A DNA stretch of 64,000 nucleotides from UBA1794 sp964439955 (GCA_964439955.1 CAYTPX010000006.1:16040-80039), one strand, 5' to 3'. Shown: positions 48,879 through 57,164, counted from the stretch's first letter. Numbers and translations: made by a program. Notes: generated from the sequence alone by a model not told the origin.

Positions 48879-49739
48879 TCAGCGTACCTGCGCCTCGAGC
48901 GGGTACCGGTTGCCCCGTACCGTGCGCATGAATGCCTTGGCCGACCCGAAATTGAGGTTCATGTCCAGTCGGATAGGGAGGTGGTTTCGGTCGTCGGTGA
49001 TGAAGAAGCGGATGAGTTCGCGGTCGCGGTCTTCGTCGTTGTCCTCATAGAAGGAGAACACGAGGCAACGGTAGCTGTGCCCGTCCTTGGACTCGATGGT
49101 CTCCTTGCCTCGGTAGAGGAGGAGCTCTTTCTCCACGTTCTCGCCGTCGGCCATGAGGAAGTGGATTTTGTCGCCCGGCTTCATGCCGGAGGCATCCCAG
49201 GAGCGGGCGCGCGCCATGATGGTGAGCATGTCGAAGACGCATTGTGTCCCGTCGTATTCCCCGTAGTAGTCGTGTTGCAGGTTCTTGCGCTGGTGGAGCT
49301 TTATGCTTATCCTTTCGCCCTCGTAGCTGAAGTGCGCTTGGTCGATGTAGTAGTTCTTCCCCTCGGCGGCCGCCTTGCGGTAGGCGACCGGTTGCAGGCT
49401 GAGGGTCGTGAGGGAGCTGATGGTGTCGCGCATGCGGAAGAGGTGGTCGACGAATCCTGCGGTGCCCGTGACGAGCTGGATGCGGTAGTAGTCCTGGCCT
49501 TGGCTGCGTGCGAGTTGGGTGAAGAACCGTGCAGTGCCCACTTTCTTCCAGAGGAATCTCCAGTTGAAGTAGAGGTCGTAGTGTATGTCCTCACCCGGTT
49601 GGAAGGCGGTGTTCTCCTGTTCGCATTGGGCGGATGCGGCGCGGGCGGGGAGAAGGAGCAGGGCAAGTAGGAAAAAGCGGTAGGCCGCGTTGCGGAAAGC
49701 GGCGGCATTTTTTTGGGGAAGGTGCAGGGACTTTTTCAT
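48879..49739 (-). CDS. DUF3108-type exported protein
   Basis: I start at the ATG at 49737-49739, which gives 286 residues and a signal peptide with an unusually long polar front (MKKSLHLPQKNAAAFRNAAY) before FFLLALLLLPARAASA and a Gln-Cys mature start. The body (FQPGEDIHYDLYFNWRFLWK, FDMLTIMARARSW, GDKIHFLMADGENVEKELLL, RFFITDDRNHLPIRLDMNLN) matches DUF3108, a lipocalin-like periplasmic family of unknown function. The front part is encoded by the 22-base repeat. It is 61 bases after the Ig-like lipoprotein gene on the same strand and probably co-transcribed. Confidence 0.82.
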   Translation of the reverse strand: MKKSLHLPQKNAAAFRNAAYRFFLLALLLLPARAASAQCEQENTAFQPGEDIHYDLYFNWRFLWKKVGTARFFTQLARSQGQDYYRIQLVTGTAGFVDHLFRMRDTISSLTTLSLQPVAYRKAAAEGKNYYIDQAHFSYEGERISIKLHQRKNLQHDYYGEYDGTQCVFDMLTIMARARSWDASGMKPGDKIHFLMADGENVEKELLLYRGKETIESKDGHSYRCLVFSFYEDNDEDRDRELIRFFITDDRNHLPIRLDMNLNFGSAKAFMRTVRGNRYPLEAQVR

Positions 49740-49742
49740 GTC
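49677..49742. repeat. 22-base-period array over the start of the DUF3108 gene, 3 units
   Basis: Units are 49677-49698 (GCGGTAGGCC, end TTGCGGAAA), 49699-49720 (GCGGCGGCAT, spacer TTTTTTGGGGAA) and a degenerate third at 49721-49742 (GGTGCAGGGA with CTTTTTCATG). It covers codons 1-21 on the minus strand. Confidence 0.7.
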
Positions 49743-49800
49743 GGTGGAGCAGGAAGGCAGGGCGGATGGGGCGTGCGTGCATGGGCGCGGCTTCACGCCG

Positions 49801-51723
49801 TTAGTTTTTCTTGTTCCTCCGCGACTCTTGCGGCTTGAGCGCGTCGGGCTTCTGCCAGTCGAGCGGGAGCGCGTTGAGGTCCCAGTCTTCTTCGGTGTCC
49901 CACAGCGCGCGCAAGTCCAACAGCTTGGGGTAGTAGAACACTTGCTCGGGCTGGAGCGTGGGATAAAGCCCGGTGTCCCATTCCCCGTTGTTGTTGCGGT
50001 CGCTGACAAGGCGCGCATAGTATTTCCCCGGCTTGACGAAGTAGAACTCTGCCCGGTTTCGCTCCACGTTGCAGCGGCGCACGGTTTTCCCTTGCTCGCT
50101 GAGCAGCTCGACATAGGCTGCGCTGTCCGGGATGTTGCTGATTTGGAACATGAGGGCGGCGTATTCGTCCTCGGTCTTCATCTTGGTGTTCAGTTCCAAC
50201 TTGTTGTTGAAGAGGCCGTAGATGCCGTATATGCTGGCTGAATCCACTTTCAGGGTGTAGGAATAGCCGGGATTCCATTCGGCCAAGACGGAGAATATCC
50301 GGATGTTGAGGGTGTCTTGCTTCAGGATGAAGGGCTTGGGCTTGGCTATGGAATCGTCGGGCGGGGTCTCGAAGAGGTGCAGGCAGCGTGGGTCGACGCC
50401 CCGTACCGGTTCGGGGAAAGTAAGCGTGATGTTGCTCAGGATCTCCATCGTGGAGCCTGGAGAAATGCGCACGGAAAGGTATTGTATCTCGGGTTCTTTG
50501 TCCTCTTCCTCATCGTCGTCCTTCTTCTGCCACCACTTCTTTTTCTTTTCTTTCTTCTCCTCTGGCTGGAAATTGGCCGCCGTCCGCCGCCTGAAGGGTA
50601 CAGTAACCGTGTCGGTAAGCCATGGGGTGTCGCCGGGGTCTGCCGTTTGGTAGTATTCCATGACGAAGCGCAACGTGTCCATCTGGCAGACGAGTGTGTC
50701 CTTGATCCAGTAAGTCAGCGAGTCGTTGTTGATGGATTTTTCAAGCAGGAACGCGTCTTCCGAGTTGAAGTTAAGCCCTTTGATGCGGGGCAGTTCGGGG
50801 GTAGGCGCGGAGAAGTACACTTGGAAACGGTCGGCATACAGGCGTTCTATCTTCCGGAGGTAGATTAAAGTGGCGTCTTCCTTGAAGGCACGGAGCAGAA
50901 GCTTGTCGGGAGTGTAATGGATGTAGGGCGTTTCGAAGACGGTATCCACGGTGGTGGTGTCGAGCCACAGCGTGTCGTAGCGCATGTCAATGAAGGAATT
51001 GGTCGTGACGGCTTCGTCCAAATAGGCGATTTGCTCACTCTTTTGGTTGAAGAGAAAGTTCTGGTCGCCGTCGAGGAGCGCCACAATCTGGTATCTCCCT
51101 TTCGCCATTCCGCGTATGCAGAAGTAGCCGTAGGCATCGGTACGGGAGATTCGTTCCAGTTTCTTCTTGAAGAAAGTAGAGTCGCTATGGGCTTCCGCCG
51201 TGCTGTCTATGCGGTAGGCCCCTACGTAGATGCCTTTCACCGGGTCGAGGCTCTCGGCCTCCAGCACGTGCCCTGCCACTTGGAACGTGTCGATGCTCTC
51301 CCCCGTGGAAAAGGTAAAGGCATAGCTCCCGAAAGGATTGCTTTCGTTGTTGTCGACTATGGCGTCCGAGAAATCGATGCTGTAGGTCGTGTTCGGGAGC
51401 AACTCCTCTTGCAAGGTTACGGTAAGCCTTTTGGTGGCTTGGCTGCTGATGCTGGGCGGTTCCAGCTGGGGTGGCGAGACGATGACTTTCTCCGTGGAGT
51501 TTTGCACTTTCACGTATTCGTCGAAATAGATGACGATTTTATTGTTCGTGTAGTTCGTCGTGTTGATTGGCGGGTCGGTTTTCAGGAGGATGGGCGGCTC
51601 CTTGTCGGTCGGCCCCCCTTGCGGCGAACCGATGTTGGCGCACGAGTTGAAGCATACGCACACGGCGACGATTCCGATGACCAGAACTATCGGGAGAGGG
51701 GGCAGGACAAGGCGTGGTTTCAT
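49801..51723 (-). CDS. Ig-like-domain lipoprotein
   Basis: I start at the ATG at 51721-51723 (MKPRLVLPPLPIVLVIGIVA), because an ATG nine bases earlier would lie at the transcription start. It gives 640 residues with a lipobox at Cys28 (FNSCANIGSPQGGPTDKEPP). Residues about 40-135 form a Big_5-type Ig-like domain (PPINTTNYTNNKIVIYFDEY, PNTTYSIDFSDAIVDNNESN). Later parts include a carboxypeptidase-regulatory-like segment (KGIYVGAYRIDSTAE, GMAKGRYQIVALLDGDQNF), an acidic/Lys-rich linker around 395-420, and strand-rich repeats to the end. The family is common in Bacteroidetes; function unknown, probably a surface or periplasmic structural protein. Confidence 0.82.
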   Translation of the reverse strand: MKPRLVLPPLPIVLVIGIVAVCVCFNSCANIGSPQGGPTDKEPPILLKTDPPINTTNYTNNKIVIYFDEYVKVQNSTEKVIVSPPQLEPPSISSQATKRLTVTLQEELLPNTTYSIDFSDAIVDNNESNPFGSYAFTFSTGESIDTFQVAGHVLEAESLDPVKGIYVGAYRIDSTAEAHSDSTFFKKKLERISRTDAYGYFCIRGMAKGRYQIVALLDGDQNFLFNQKSEQIAYLDEAVTTNSFIDMRYDTLWLDTTTVDTVFETPYIHYTPDKLLLRAFKEDATLIYLRKIERLYADRFQVYFSAPTPELPRIKGLNFNSEDAFLLEKSINNDSLTYWIKDTLVCQMDTLRFVMEYYQTADPGDTPWLTDTVTVPFRRRTAANFQPEEKKEKKKKWWQKKDDDEEEDKEPEIQYLSVRISPGSTMEILSNITLTFPEPVRGVDPRCLHLFETPPDDSIAKPKPFILKQDTLNIRIFSVLAEWNPGYSYTLKVDSASIYGIYGLFNNKLELNTKMKTEDEYAALMFQISNIPDSAAYVELLSEQGKTVRRCNVERNRAEFYFVKPGKYYARLVSDRNNNGEWDTGLYPTLQPEQVFYYPKLLDLRALWDTEEDWDLNALPLDWQKPDALKPQESRRNKKN

Positions 51724-51737
51724 CCCAATCATGGGTG

Positions 51738-51745
51738 CAAAAGTA
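51738..51745 (-). promoter_or_regulatory. -7 box for the Ig-like/DUF3108 operon
   Basis: TACTTTTG on the minus strand, 14 bases before the ATG at 51723. Divergent from the dapB promoter. Confidence 0.55.
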
Positions 51746-51767
51746 GCTAATTCCGTGATTATTTCTC

Positions 51768-51775
51768 TACCTTTG
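51768..51775 (+). promoter_or_regulatory. -7 box of dapB promoter
   Basis: TACCTTTG, 22 bases before the dapB ATG. No clear TTG at -33. Confidence 0.55.
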
Positions 51776-51797
51776 CGGGCAAATCTACACGTATTTT

Positions 51798-52517
51798 ATG
51801 AAAATCGCATTAGTAGGATATGGCAAGATGGGCCATATGATTGAAGGGATTGCCCGTAGCCGCGGGCATGAGATCGTAGCAATTATCGACGCCGACAACC
51901 AGTCTGGTTTCCAGTCCGAGGCGTTCCGTTCGGCCGAAGTGGCCATTGAGTTTACCACGCCCGACGCGGCGTATGGCAACGTGTTACGCTGTTTCGATGC
52001 GGGCTGCAAGGTAGTCTCCGGCAGTACGGGCTGGTATGCGGCCCACGAGGCGGAGATGCGCCGTCTGTGCCAAGAGCATGGGAAGACGCTTTTGTGGGCG
52101 TCGAACTTCAGCGTGGGCGTGGCTATCTTTTCGGCGGTCAACCGCTATCTGGCGAAAATCATGGACCGTTATCCGGATTACGACGTCTCGATGACGGAGA
52201 CGCACCACGTCCACAAGCTGGATGCCCCGAGCGGGACGGCCATTACCTTGGCCGAAGGTATCTTGGCGAGGCTTTCCCGTAAGGCGAAATGGGTAAGGGA
52301 GGAGGCGAAGGCTGCCGACGAACTGCCCATTCGTAGCGTGCGGGAAGGCGAAGTGCCCGGCATCCATACCGTGTGCTACGAGAGCGAGGCCGACCGTATC
52401 GTCATTACCCACGACGCGAAGAGCCGCCGCGGTTTTGCATTGGGGGCTGTCTTGGCCGCCGAATACTTGGCCGACCATACGGGACTGCTCACGATCGGCG
52501 ACTTGTTCGACTTCTGA
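51798..52517 (+). CDS. dapB: 4-hydroxy-tetrahydrodipicolinate reductase
   Basis: DapB reduces HTPA with NAD(P)H in lysine and diaminopimelate synthesis. The 239-residue protein has the nucleotide site MKIALVGYGKMGHMIEGIA, EFTTPDAAYGNVLRCFDAG, SGSTGWY, the catalytic ETHHVHKLDAPSGTAITLAE and the C-terminal HDAKSRRGFALGAVLAAEYL. It is slightly short, as usual for Bacteroidetes forms. No other lysine gene is adjacent. A repeat-derived terminator follows. Confidence 0.95.
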   Translation: MKIALVGYGKMGHMIEGIARSRGHEIVAIIDADNQSGFQSEAFRSAEVAIEFTTPDAAYGNVLRCFDAGCKVVSGSTGWYAAHEAEMRRLCQEHGKTLLWASNFSVGVAIFSAVNRYLAKIMDRYPDYDVSMTETHHVHKLDAPSGTAITLAEGILARLSRKAKWVREEAKAADELPIRSVREGEVPGIHTVCYESEADRIVITHDAKSRRGFALGAVLAAEYLADHTGLLTIGDLFDF

Positions 52518-52550
52518 TTTTCCCGTTCCCTCCGTGTCGGGACGGGATAA

Positions 52551-52589
52551 GCCTTGGCGCTTCAAGGGAAAAGCGCCAAGGCTTTTTTT
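52551..52589 (+). terminator. Repeat-derived terminator after dapB
   Basis: A perfect 10-bp stem GCCTTGGCGC/GCGCCAAGGC with a 12-base loop is followed by seven T. It is built from two adjacent repeat units. Confidence 0.85.
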
Positions 52590-52616
52590 CGTTCCGTGGG
52601 GCACTTTTTCCTGTCC
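52551..52616. repeat. 22-base-period array, 3 units, forming a terminator
   Basis: Units are 52551-52572 (GCCTTGGCGC, spacer TTCAAGGGAAAA), 52573-52594 (GCGCCAAGGC, then TTTTTTTCG) and 52595-52616 (CGTGGGGCAC, spacer TTTTTCCTGTCC). Cores one and two are exact reverse complements. Confidence 0.87.
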
Positions 52617-52619
52617 CGC

Positions 52620-52651
52620 TTTGGATTTCTGGCCGCAGAGCCTTACCTTTG
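52620..52651 (+). promoter_or_regulatory. Promoter of the CotH-type gene
   Basis: TTTG at 52620-52623, 20 bases, TACCTTTG at 52644-52651. Leader about 80 bases. Confidence 0.75.
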
Positions 52652-52736
52652 GCGAAATTACTACCGTATGTTTTACTCTGCCGCGCCGGCTTCTTGCCAA
52701 ACAGGGAGGCTGTTGCGGCTTCAATGAAAGCAGGGA

Positions 52737-54812
52737 ATGAAGAAAAGTTTACATTATCCATTGTTCTTGGGAGCCTGTTTGGCTCTCTTCCAACCAGTAC
52801 ATGCCCAAGAGGTGCAGGCAGACAAGCCGCAACTCACGGACTTGCCCACGCTCTATGTGGAGACGGAGGGAAATGTTGCCATAACCAGTAAGGAAGATTA
52901 CGTGAGCTCCACGTTGACTTACGTGGACGGCGATTCCTTGGCCAGCTACGAGGATGTGGGAATCCGCGGACGGGGAAATTCTACTTGGGGGCTTGCCAAG
53001 AAGCCATACCGCATCAAGTTCGACAAGAAAGAACGCTTCTTGGGCGAGGACCATGCCAACGCCAAGAGCTGGACCCTCCTTGCCAACCATGCGGACAAGA
53101 CGCTGTTGCGCAACGCCGTGGCTTCCGAAATGGGGCGTTTCATGGGAATGGATTTCAATCCCGCCGCCCGTTTTGTGGATTTATACGTGAATGGAAGTTA
53201 CCAAGGGAACTATCAGATTTCCGACCAAGTGGAAGTGCGGAAGAAGCGCGTCGAAGTGGAAGAACAGGACTACCCCTTGGAAGAAGGGGCGGATATCTCA
53301 GGTGGATACCTGTTGGAGGTGGACGGTTTCGCCACTTCCGAACCCGTCTATTTCCGCACTTCCAAGAATCTCCTCATCACAGTGAAGTATCCTGACGACG
53401 ACGAGATAGTGGATGAGCAGAAGAACTATATAGCCGAACATGTCCAAAAGTTCGAAGACGCCCTCTTTTCCGACGACTTCGAAGACCCGGAGTTGGGATA
53501 CCGGGCGTTCGTGGATACGGTCTCGCTCATCAATTGGTATGTGGCTACGGAATATACGGGCAACGTAGATGGTTTCTGGAGTACCTACATTTCCAAGGAA
53601 CGGGGGGACGACCGCTTGCGTTTCGGGCCGCTGTGGGACTATGACATAGCCTTCAATAATTGCAACCGGGTGGGCGATGTCTCGCAGGCCCTCATGCTCA
53701 ACGTAGGTTTCGGCAGCGACCTGACGAAGGTGTGGGTCAAGCGCATGTGGGAAGACCCGTGGTTTGCCGACGCGGTGGACGCGCGCTGGAAAGAACTGGT
53801 GGCAGCGGGAATCGAAGAACACTTGTGCGCATTTGTCGACAGCATGGCTCTTGCTTTAGACCGTTCGCAAGCCGAGAACTTTTCCATTTGGCCAATCAAT
53901 CAGAGGGTCTATAACGAAATTTGCCTGTTCTCTACCTATCAGGAAGGAATCGACTATCTGAAACAATTTATCCGCGACCATGCGGCCTATCTGACGGAGA
54001 CTTTTGCCTCTATGGCTTCCAGCAACCAGCCTCCCGTGGAGTTGCCCTCGGATTCGTTCGTCGTGGATGAGGCGTTTTACTACCGCATCTCCAACAAGGG
54101 GAGCGGCATGCTCGTGGGCGTAGAAGGGCAGTCGCTGGAGGAAGGTGCCGGCTTGGTGCTGGAAAATGCCATCTCCGGGCAAGAGTCGCAGCAGTGGGAA
54201 ATTGAAGAGTCGGGCGTGGACGGTTATGTGCGTATCGTAAATTCAGCCAGTGGCATGGCCGTGACCGACGTGGCCACGGAGAGCGGCGGGCAGTACATCA
54301 TCGGTTCCCAGTTGGAGCAACAGCCCTTTGTGGAGGGCAACGAACGCCAATTATGGCAGATAGAGGCCGTGAGCACGGGCAATGTCTACAACTTGATAAA
54401 CAAAGCTACGAACCTCGTTGCCAACAATTCGGGCGGCTTGAGCGTGGACGGTAATCCTATTATCAGTTACACCAATGACGAGCGCAACGAAGTGAGCCTC
54501 AACCGGCAGTGGTATGTGGAGAAGACCGATCCGCGCCCGGTGAGCACAGGTGTGGCTGGCTTGCCCGTGGAAGCGCAGTACGCCATCTATTACGACCCCT
54601 CGCTGCAGCAAATCCGTTTTGCTCCCGAGCAGTCGGGAGGCGGTATCCCGGAAGTGCCGGAAATGGAGGTGCGCCTCTGTTCGGCCGATGGGCGGCTTTG
54701 TGGGGTTTTCCGTTCCACGGAGGTCTATTCCGTGAGCCACTTGCCGTCCGGCGTGTATATCCTGTCTTGGAACGACGGGAGTGGGACGCGCAGCTTGAAG
54801 TTCGCCAAATAG
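52737..54812 (+). CDS. Secreted CotH-kinase protein with ricin-type lectin domain and type IX tail
   Basis: The 691-residue protein has a signal peptide (MKKSLHYPLFLGACLALFQP, cleavage after VHA, then Gln). Residues about 35-430 are a CotH kinase-like domain (GIRGRGNSTWGLAKKPYRIK, LLANHADKTLLRNAVASEMG, INWYVATEYTGNVDGFWSTY, LRFGPLWDYDIAFNN). About 440-600 is a ricin-B-like lectin domain with three QxW-type repeats (SQQWEI, RQLWQI, NRQWYV). The end, about 620-691, is a type IX sorting tail (VRLCSADGRLCGVF, SVSHLPSGVYILSW, SLKFAK). It is therefore probably exported to the surface and binds glycans; whether the kinase-like domain is active is not known. It has its own promoter. Confidence 0.85.
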   Translation: MKKSLHYPLFLGACLALFQPVHAQEVQADKPQLTDLPTLYVETEGNVAITSKEDYVSSTLTYVDGDSLASYEDVGIRGRGNSTWGLAKKPYRIKFDKKERFLGEDHANAKSWTLLANHADKTLLRNAVASEMGRFMGMDFNPAARFVDLYVNGSYQGNYQISDQVEVRKKRVEVEEQDYPLEEGADISGGYLLEVDGFATSEPVYFRTSKNLLITVKYPDDDEIVDEQKNYIAEHVQKFEDALFSDDFEDPELGYRAFVDTVSLINWYVATEYTGNVDGFWSTYISKERGDDRLRFGPLWDYDIAFNNCNRVGDVSQALMLNVGFGSDLTKVWVKRMWEDPWFADAVDARWKELVAAGIEEHLCAFVDSMALALDRSQAENFSIWPINQRVYNEICLFSTYQEGIDYLKQFIRDHAAYLTETFASMASSNQPPVELPSDSFVVDEAFYYRISNKGSGMLVGVEGQSLEEGAGLVLENAISGQESQQWEIEESGVDGYVRIVNSASGMAVTDVATESGGQYIIGSQLEQQPFVEGNERQLWQIEAVSTGNVYNLINKATNLVANNSGGLSVDGNPIISYTNDERNEVSLNRQWYVEKTDPRPVSTGVAGLPVEAQYAIYYDPSLQQIRFAPEQSGGGIPEVPEMEVRLCSADGRLCGVFRSTEVYSVSHLPSGVYILSWNDGSGTRSLKFAK

Positions 54813-54926
54813 CCCGCCTTGCAAGGCGATAGGGTTAGGTCGAAGCCGCACATGGCCCTTGTCGCGGGTGTCCGTATTGGGCGCGCTTGGCCTATGCAGG
54901 CCTTGTTGCTGCGCGGACAGGCAAAA

Positions 54927-55014
54927 GGCGGGGCACTTTCTCGATTTTCCGCCAAGGTTTTTTGGGAAAAGTGCCCCGCCTTTTCCATGTGATATGGGGC
55001 ACTTTCCGTATCGG
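54927..55014. repeat. 22-base-period array, 4 units
   Basis: Units are 54927-54948 (GGCGGGGCAC), 54949-54970 (CCGCCAAGGT, spacer TTTTTGGGAAAA), 54971-54992 (GTGCCCCGCC) and 54993-55014 (TATGGGGCAC). Cores one and three are exact reverse complements, and core three also pairs with core four. Confidence 0.87.
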
Positions 55015-55129
55015 GCGTCCGGACTTGGGCGGTGACCGGGTGCTTTTCCGGCGCATGCCCCTTGAAGTCCGTGGGCAAGGACAGCCCGGTTGGGCAGGAA
55101 GGGCAGGGAGAAAAAGCATCCTTGCGCCC

Positions 55130-55160
55130 TTGCATTATTCGGGCGGCTTCCGTACTTTTG
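55130..55160 (+). promoter_or_regulatory. cysS promoter
   Basis: TTG at 55130-55132, 20 bases, TACTTTTG at 55153-55160; the ATG follows 17 bases later. Confidence 0.78.
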
Positions 55161-55176
55161 CCGAAAATATAGAACT

Positions 55177-56667
55177 ATGCCTCAAAAACTTACTATCTAC
55201 AATACCCTGAGCCGCAAGAAAGAGGAGTTCGTCCCCCTGCATGCGCCTCACGTGGGATTGTATGTCTGCGGCCCTACTGTCTATGGCGACCCCCATTTGG
55301 GGCATGCTCGTCCGGCCATTACTTTCGATGTGTTGTTCCGCTACCTGCGTCATTTGGGATATAAGGTGCGCTATGTGCGCAACATTACGGATGTCGGCCA
55401 TCTGGAGCATGACGCCGACGAGGGTGAGGACAAGGTCGCCAAAAAAGCGCGCCTCGAGCAGTTGGAACCCATGGAGGTGGTGCAGTATTATACGCTGCGC
55501 TACCATAAGGCGATGGACCTGTTGGGTGTCTTGCCCCCCAGCATAGAGCCGCATGCCTCGGGGCACATCATCGAACAAGAGGCCTTCGTCCAGAAAATCT
55601 TGGATGCAGGTTATGCTTATGTGAGCGGGGGGTCTGTCTATTTCGACGTCGAAAAGTACGGCAAGGAACACCACTACGGAGTCCTTTCGGGCCGCAACGT
55701 GGAGGAACTGCTCAGCACGACGCGCGCCTTGGACGGGCAATCGGAGAAACGCAACCCGGCGGATTTCGCCCTCTGGAAGAAGGCTTCGCCCGAACACATC
55801 ATGCATTGGCCCAGCCCTTGGGGTGAGGGATTCCCCGGTTGGCACATGGAATGTTCGGCGATGGGCACGAAGTATTTGGGCGAGGAATTCGACATCCACG
55901 GGGGAGGGATGGACTTGCTTTTCCCCCACCACGAGTGTGAGATAGCCCAGTCCGTGGCCGCCTTGGGGCATCCTTCGGTGAAATATTGGATGCACAACAA
56001 TATGATTACCATTAACGGCACGAAGATGGGCAAAAGCCTGGGTAATTTCATCACGCTTCCCGAGTTCTTCAGCGGCTCGCACCCCAAGTTGGATCAGGCT
56101 TACAGCCCGATGACCATCCGTTTCTTTATACTCCAAGCTCATTACCGCAGCACGGTGGACTTCAGCAACGAGGCCTTGCAGGCATCGGAAAAGGGGTTGC
56201 AACGCCTGATGGAGGCGGTGGAAAACATCGGGCGCATCAGTCCTGCGCCGGAGTCTTCCCCCGGAGCGGGGAAAGTTGTGGCGGAACTGCGCGGGAAATG
56301 CCACGAAGCCATGAACGACGACTTGAACACCCCGATAGTCATCTCCCACCTCTTCGAGGCGGCACGCTTGGTAAATGCTTGTTTGGGCAGCGGGCAAGAG
56401 CGCCTCTCGGCAGACGACTTGGAGGAACTGGGCGCGACATGCCGTTTGTTCCTATTCGACCTTCTGGGGCTTGTGCCGCCCCAATCCGTAGGCGGTGCCG
56501 GGCTTGAGAGCTACCGGCATGCCGTCGATCTCCTGTTGGAGGTGCGTGCCCAGGCAAAAGCGAAGAAGGACTGGGAAACGGCCGACCGGATCCGGAAGGA
56601 ATTGACCGACTTGGGATTTGAACTAAAGGATACGAAGGAAGGGACCGAATGGGTGTTAAATAAATGA
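55177..56667 (+). CDS. cysS: Cysteinyl-tRNA synthetase
   Basis: The ATG at 55177 (MPQKLTIYNTLSRKKEEFVP) follows the promoter and gives 496 residues; an upstream extension is unlikely. The class I motifs are present: the HIGH-type VCGPTVYGDPHLGHARPAI, with Cys as first zinc ligand, GWHMECSAM with further ligands, GMDLLFPHHECEIAQS, and the KMSKS-type TKMGKSLGN. The C-terminal helical anticodon region (about 350-490) ends with AKKDWETADRIRKELTDLGF. It overlaps the thioesterase gene by four bases. Confidence 0.97.
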   Translation: MPQKLTIYNTLSRKKEEFVPLHAPHVGLYVCGPTVYGDPHLGHARPAITFDVLFRYLRHLGYKVRYVRNITDVGHLEHDADEGEDKVAKKARLEQLEPMEVVQYYTLRYHKAMDLLGVLPPSIEPHASGHIIEQEAFVQKILDAGYAYVSGGSVYFDVEKYGKEHHYGVLSGRNVEELLSTTRALDGQSEKRNPADFALWKKASPEHIMHWPSPWGEGFPGWHMECSAMGTKYLGEEFDIHGGGMDLLFPHHECEIAQSVAALGHPSVKYWMHNNMITINGTKMGKSLGNFITLPEFFSGSHPKLDQAYSPMTIRFFILQAHYRSTVDFSNEALQASEKGLQRLMEAVENIGRISPAPESSPGAGKVVAELRGKCHEAMNDDLNTPIVISHLFEAARLVNACLGSGQERLSADDLEELGATCRLFLFDLLGLVPPQSVGGAGLESYRHAVDLLLEVRAQAKAKKDWETADRIRKELTDLGFELKDTKEGTEWVLNK

Positions 56668-57074
56668 AAGGCTGTATGACTCCGCAAGAATTTTTCAAGA
56701 ACGACGCTTTTGCCACGGCAATGGGCGCAGAGATAATGGATGCAAGGCCGGGGTATGCGCGTGTGCGCATGGTGATTGGGGCGCAGCATTTGAATGCGGG
56801 CGGGCGCACCCAAGGCGGCGCCTTGTTCACTTTGGCCGATTTGGCCATCGCCGTGGCGGCAAACATGCACGGTACGATGGCTTTCTCCACGACATCCAAT
56901 ATCAGCTTTTTCCGCGGTTCCGGGCCGGGCGAGACGCTCGTGGCGGAAGCGCGGGAGCTGTACCTCCATTCCCGCATGGGAAGCTACGCATGTGACGTGA
57001 CGAACGGGAAGGGGGAGCTGGTGGCACAGATGACTGCCCAGCTCTACCGTAAGGACGTGCCTGTACCTCTGTAA
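56664..57074 (+). CDS. PaaI-family hotdog thioesterase
   Basis: The 136-residue protein has the hotdog fold pattern of PaaI/YbgC-type acyl-CoA thioesterases: HLNAGGRTQGGALFTLADLA with the conserved Gln-Gly-Gly, then TTSNISFFRGSGPGETLVAE and LVAQMTAQLYRK. The substrate is unknown. The ATG overlaps the cysS stop (ATGA), so translation is coupled; a second ATG four codons on (MTPQEFFKND) is also possible. Confidence 0.88.
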   Translation: MKGCMTPQEFFKNDAFATAMGAEIMDARPGYARVRMVIGAQHLNAGGRTQGGALFTLADLAIAVAANMHGTMAFSTTSNISFFRGSGPGETLVAEARELYLHSRMGSYACDVTNGKGELVAQMTAQLYRKDVPVPL

Positions 57075-57078
57075 AAAA

Positions 57079-57122
57079 GCCTTGGCGCTTTCCCGTGAAA
57101 GGGGAAGGCGTTGTAGGATAAA
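57079..57122. repeat. 22-base-period repeat, 1-2 units
   Basis: 57079-57100 (GCCTTGGCGC, spacer TTTCCCGTGAAA) is a good unit; 57101-57122 is degenerate. It begins four bases after the thioesterase stop codon. Confidence 0.65.
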
Positions 57123-57164
57123 AGCTTGGGGCAACCGGGGGATTCCCTTGGTTGTCTTTTCTTT

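Larger units (their letters stand above)
54813..55176. other. Intergenic region with repeat array and cysS promoter
   Basis: No gene is supported. It contains a four-unit 22-base array at 54927-55014 and the cysS promoter at 55130-55160. Confidence 0.65.

Noticed and set aside
560..57122. The 22-base arrays as CRISPR
   Set aside because: Units are too short, the constant part is a 12-base near-palindrome, the variable parts reuse a few blocks and are about 10 bases long, arrays have only one to six units at many loci, and no cas gene is present.
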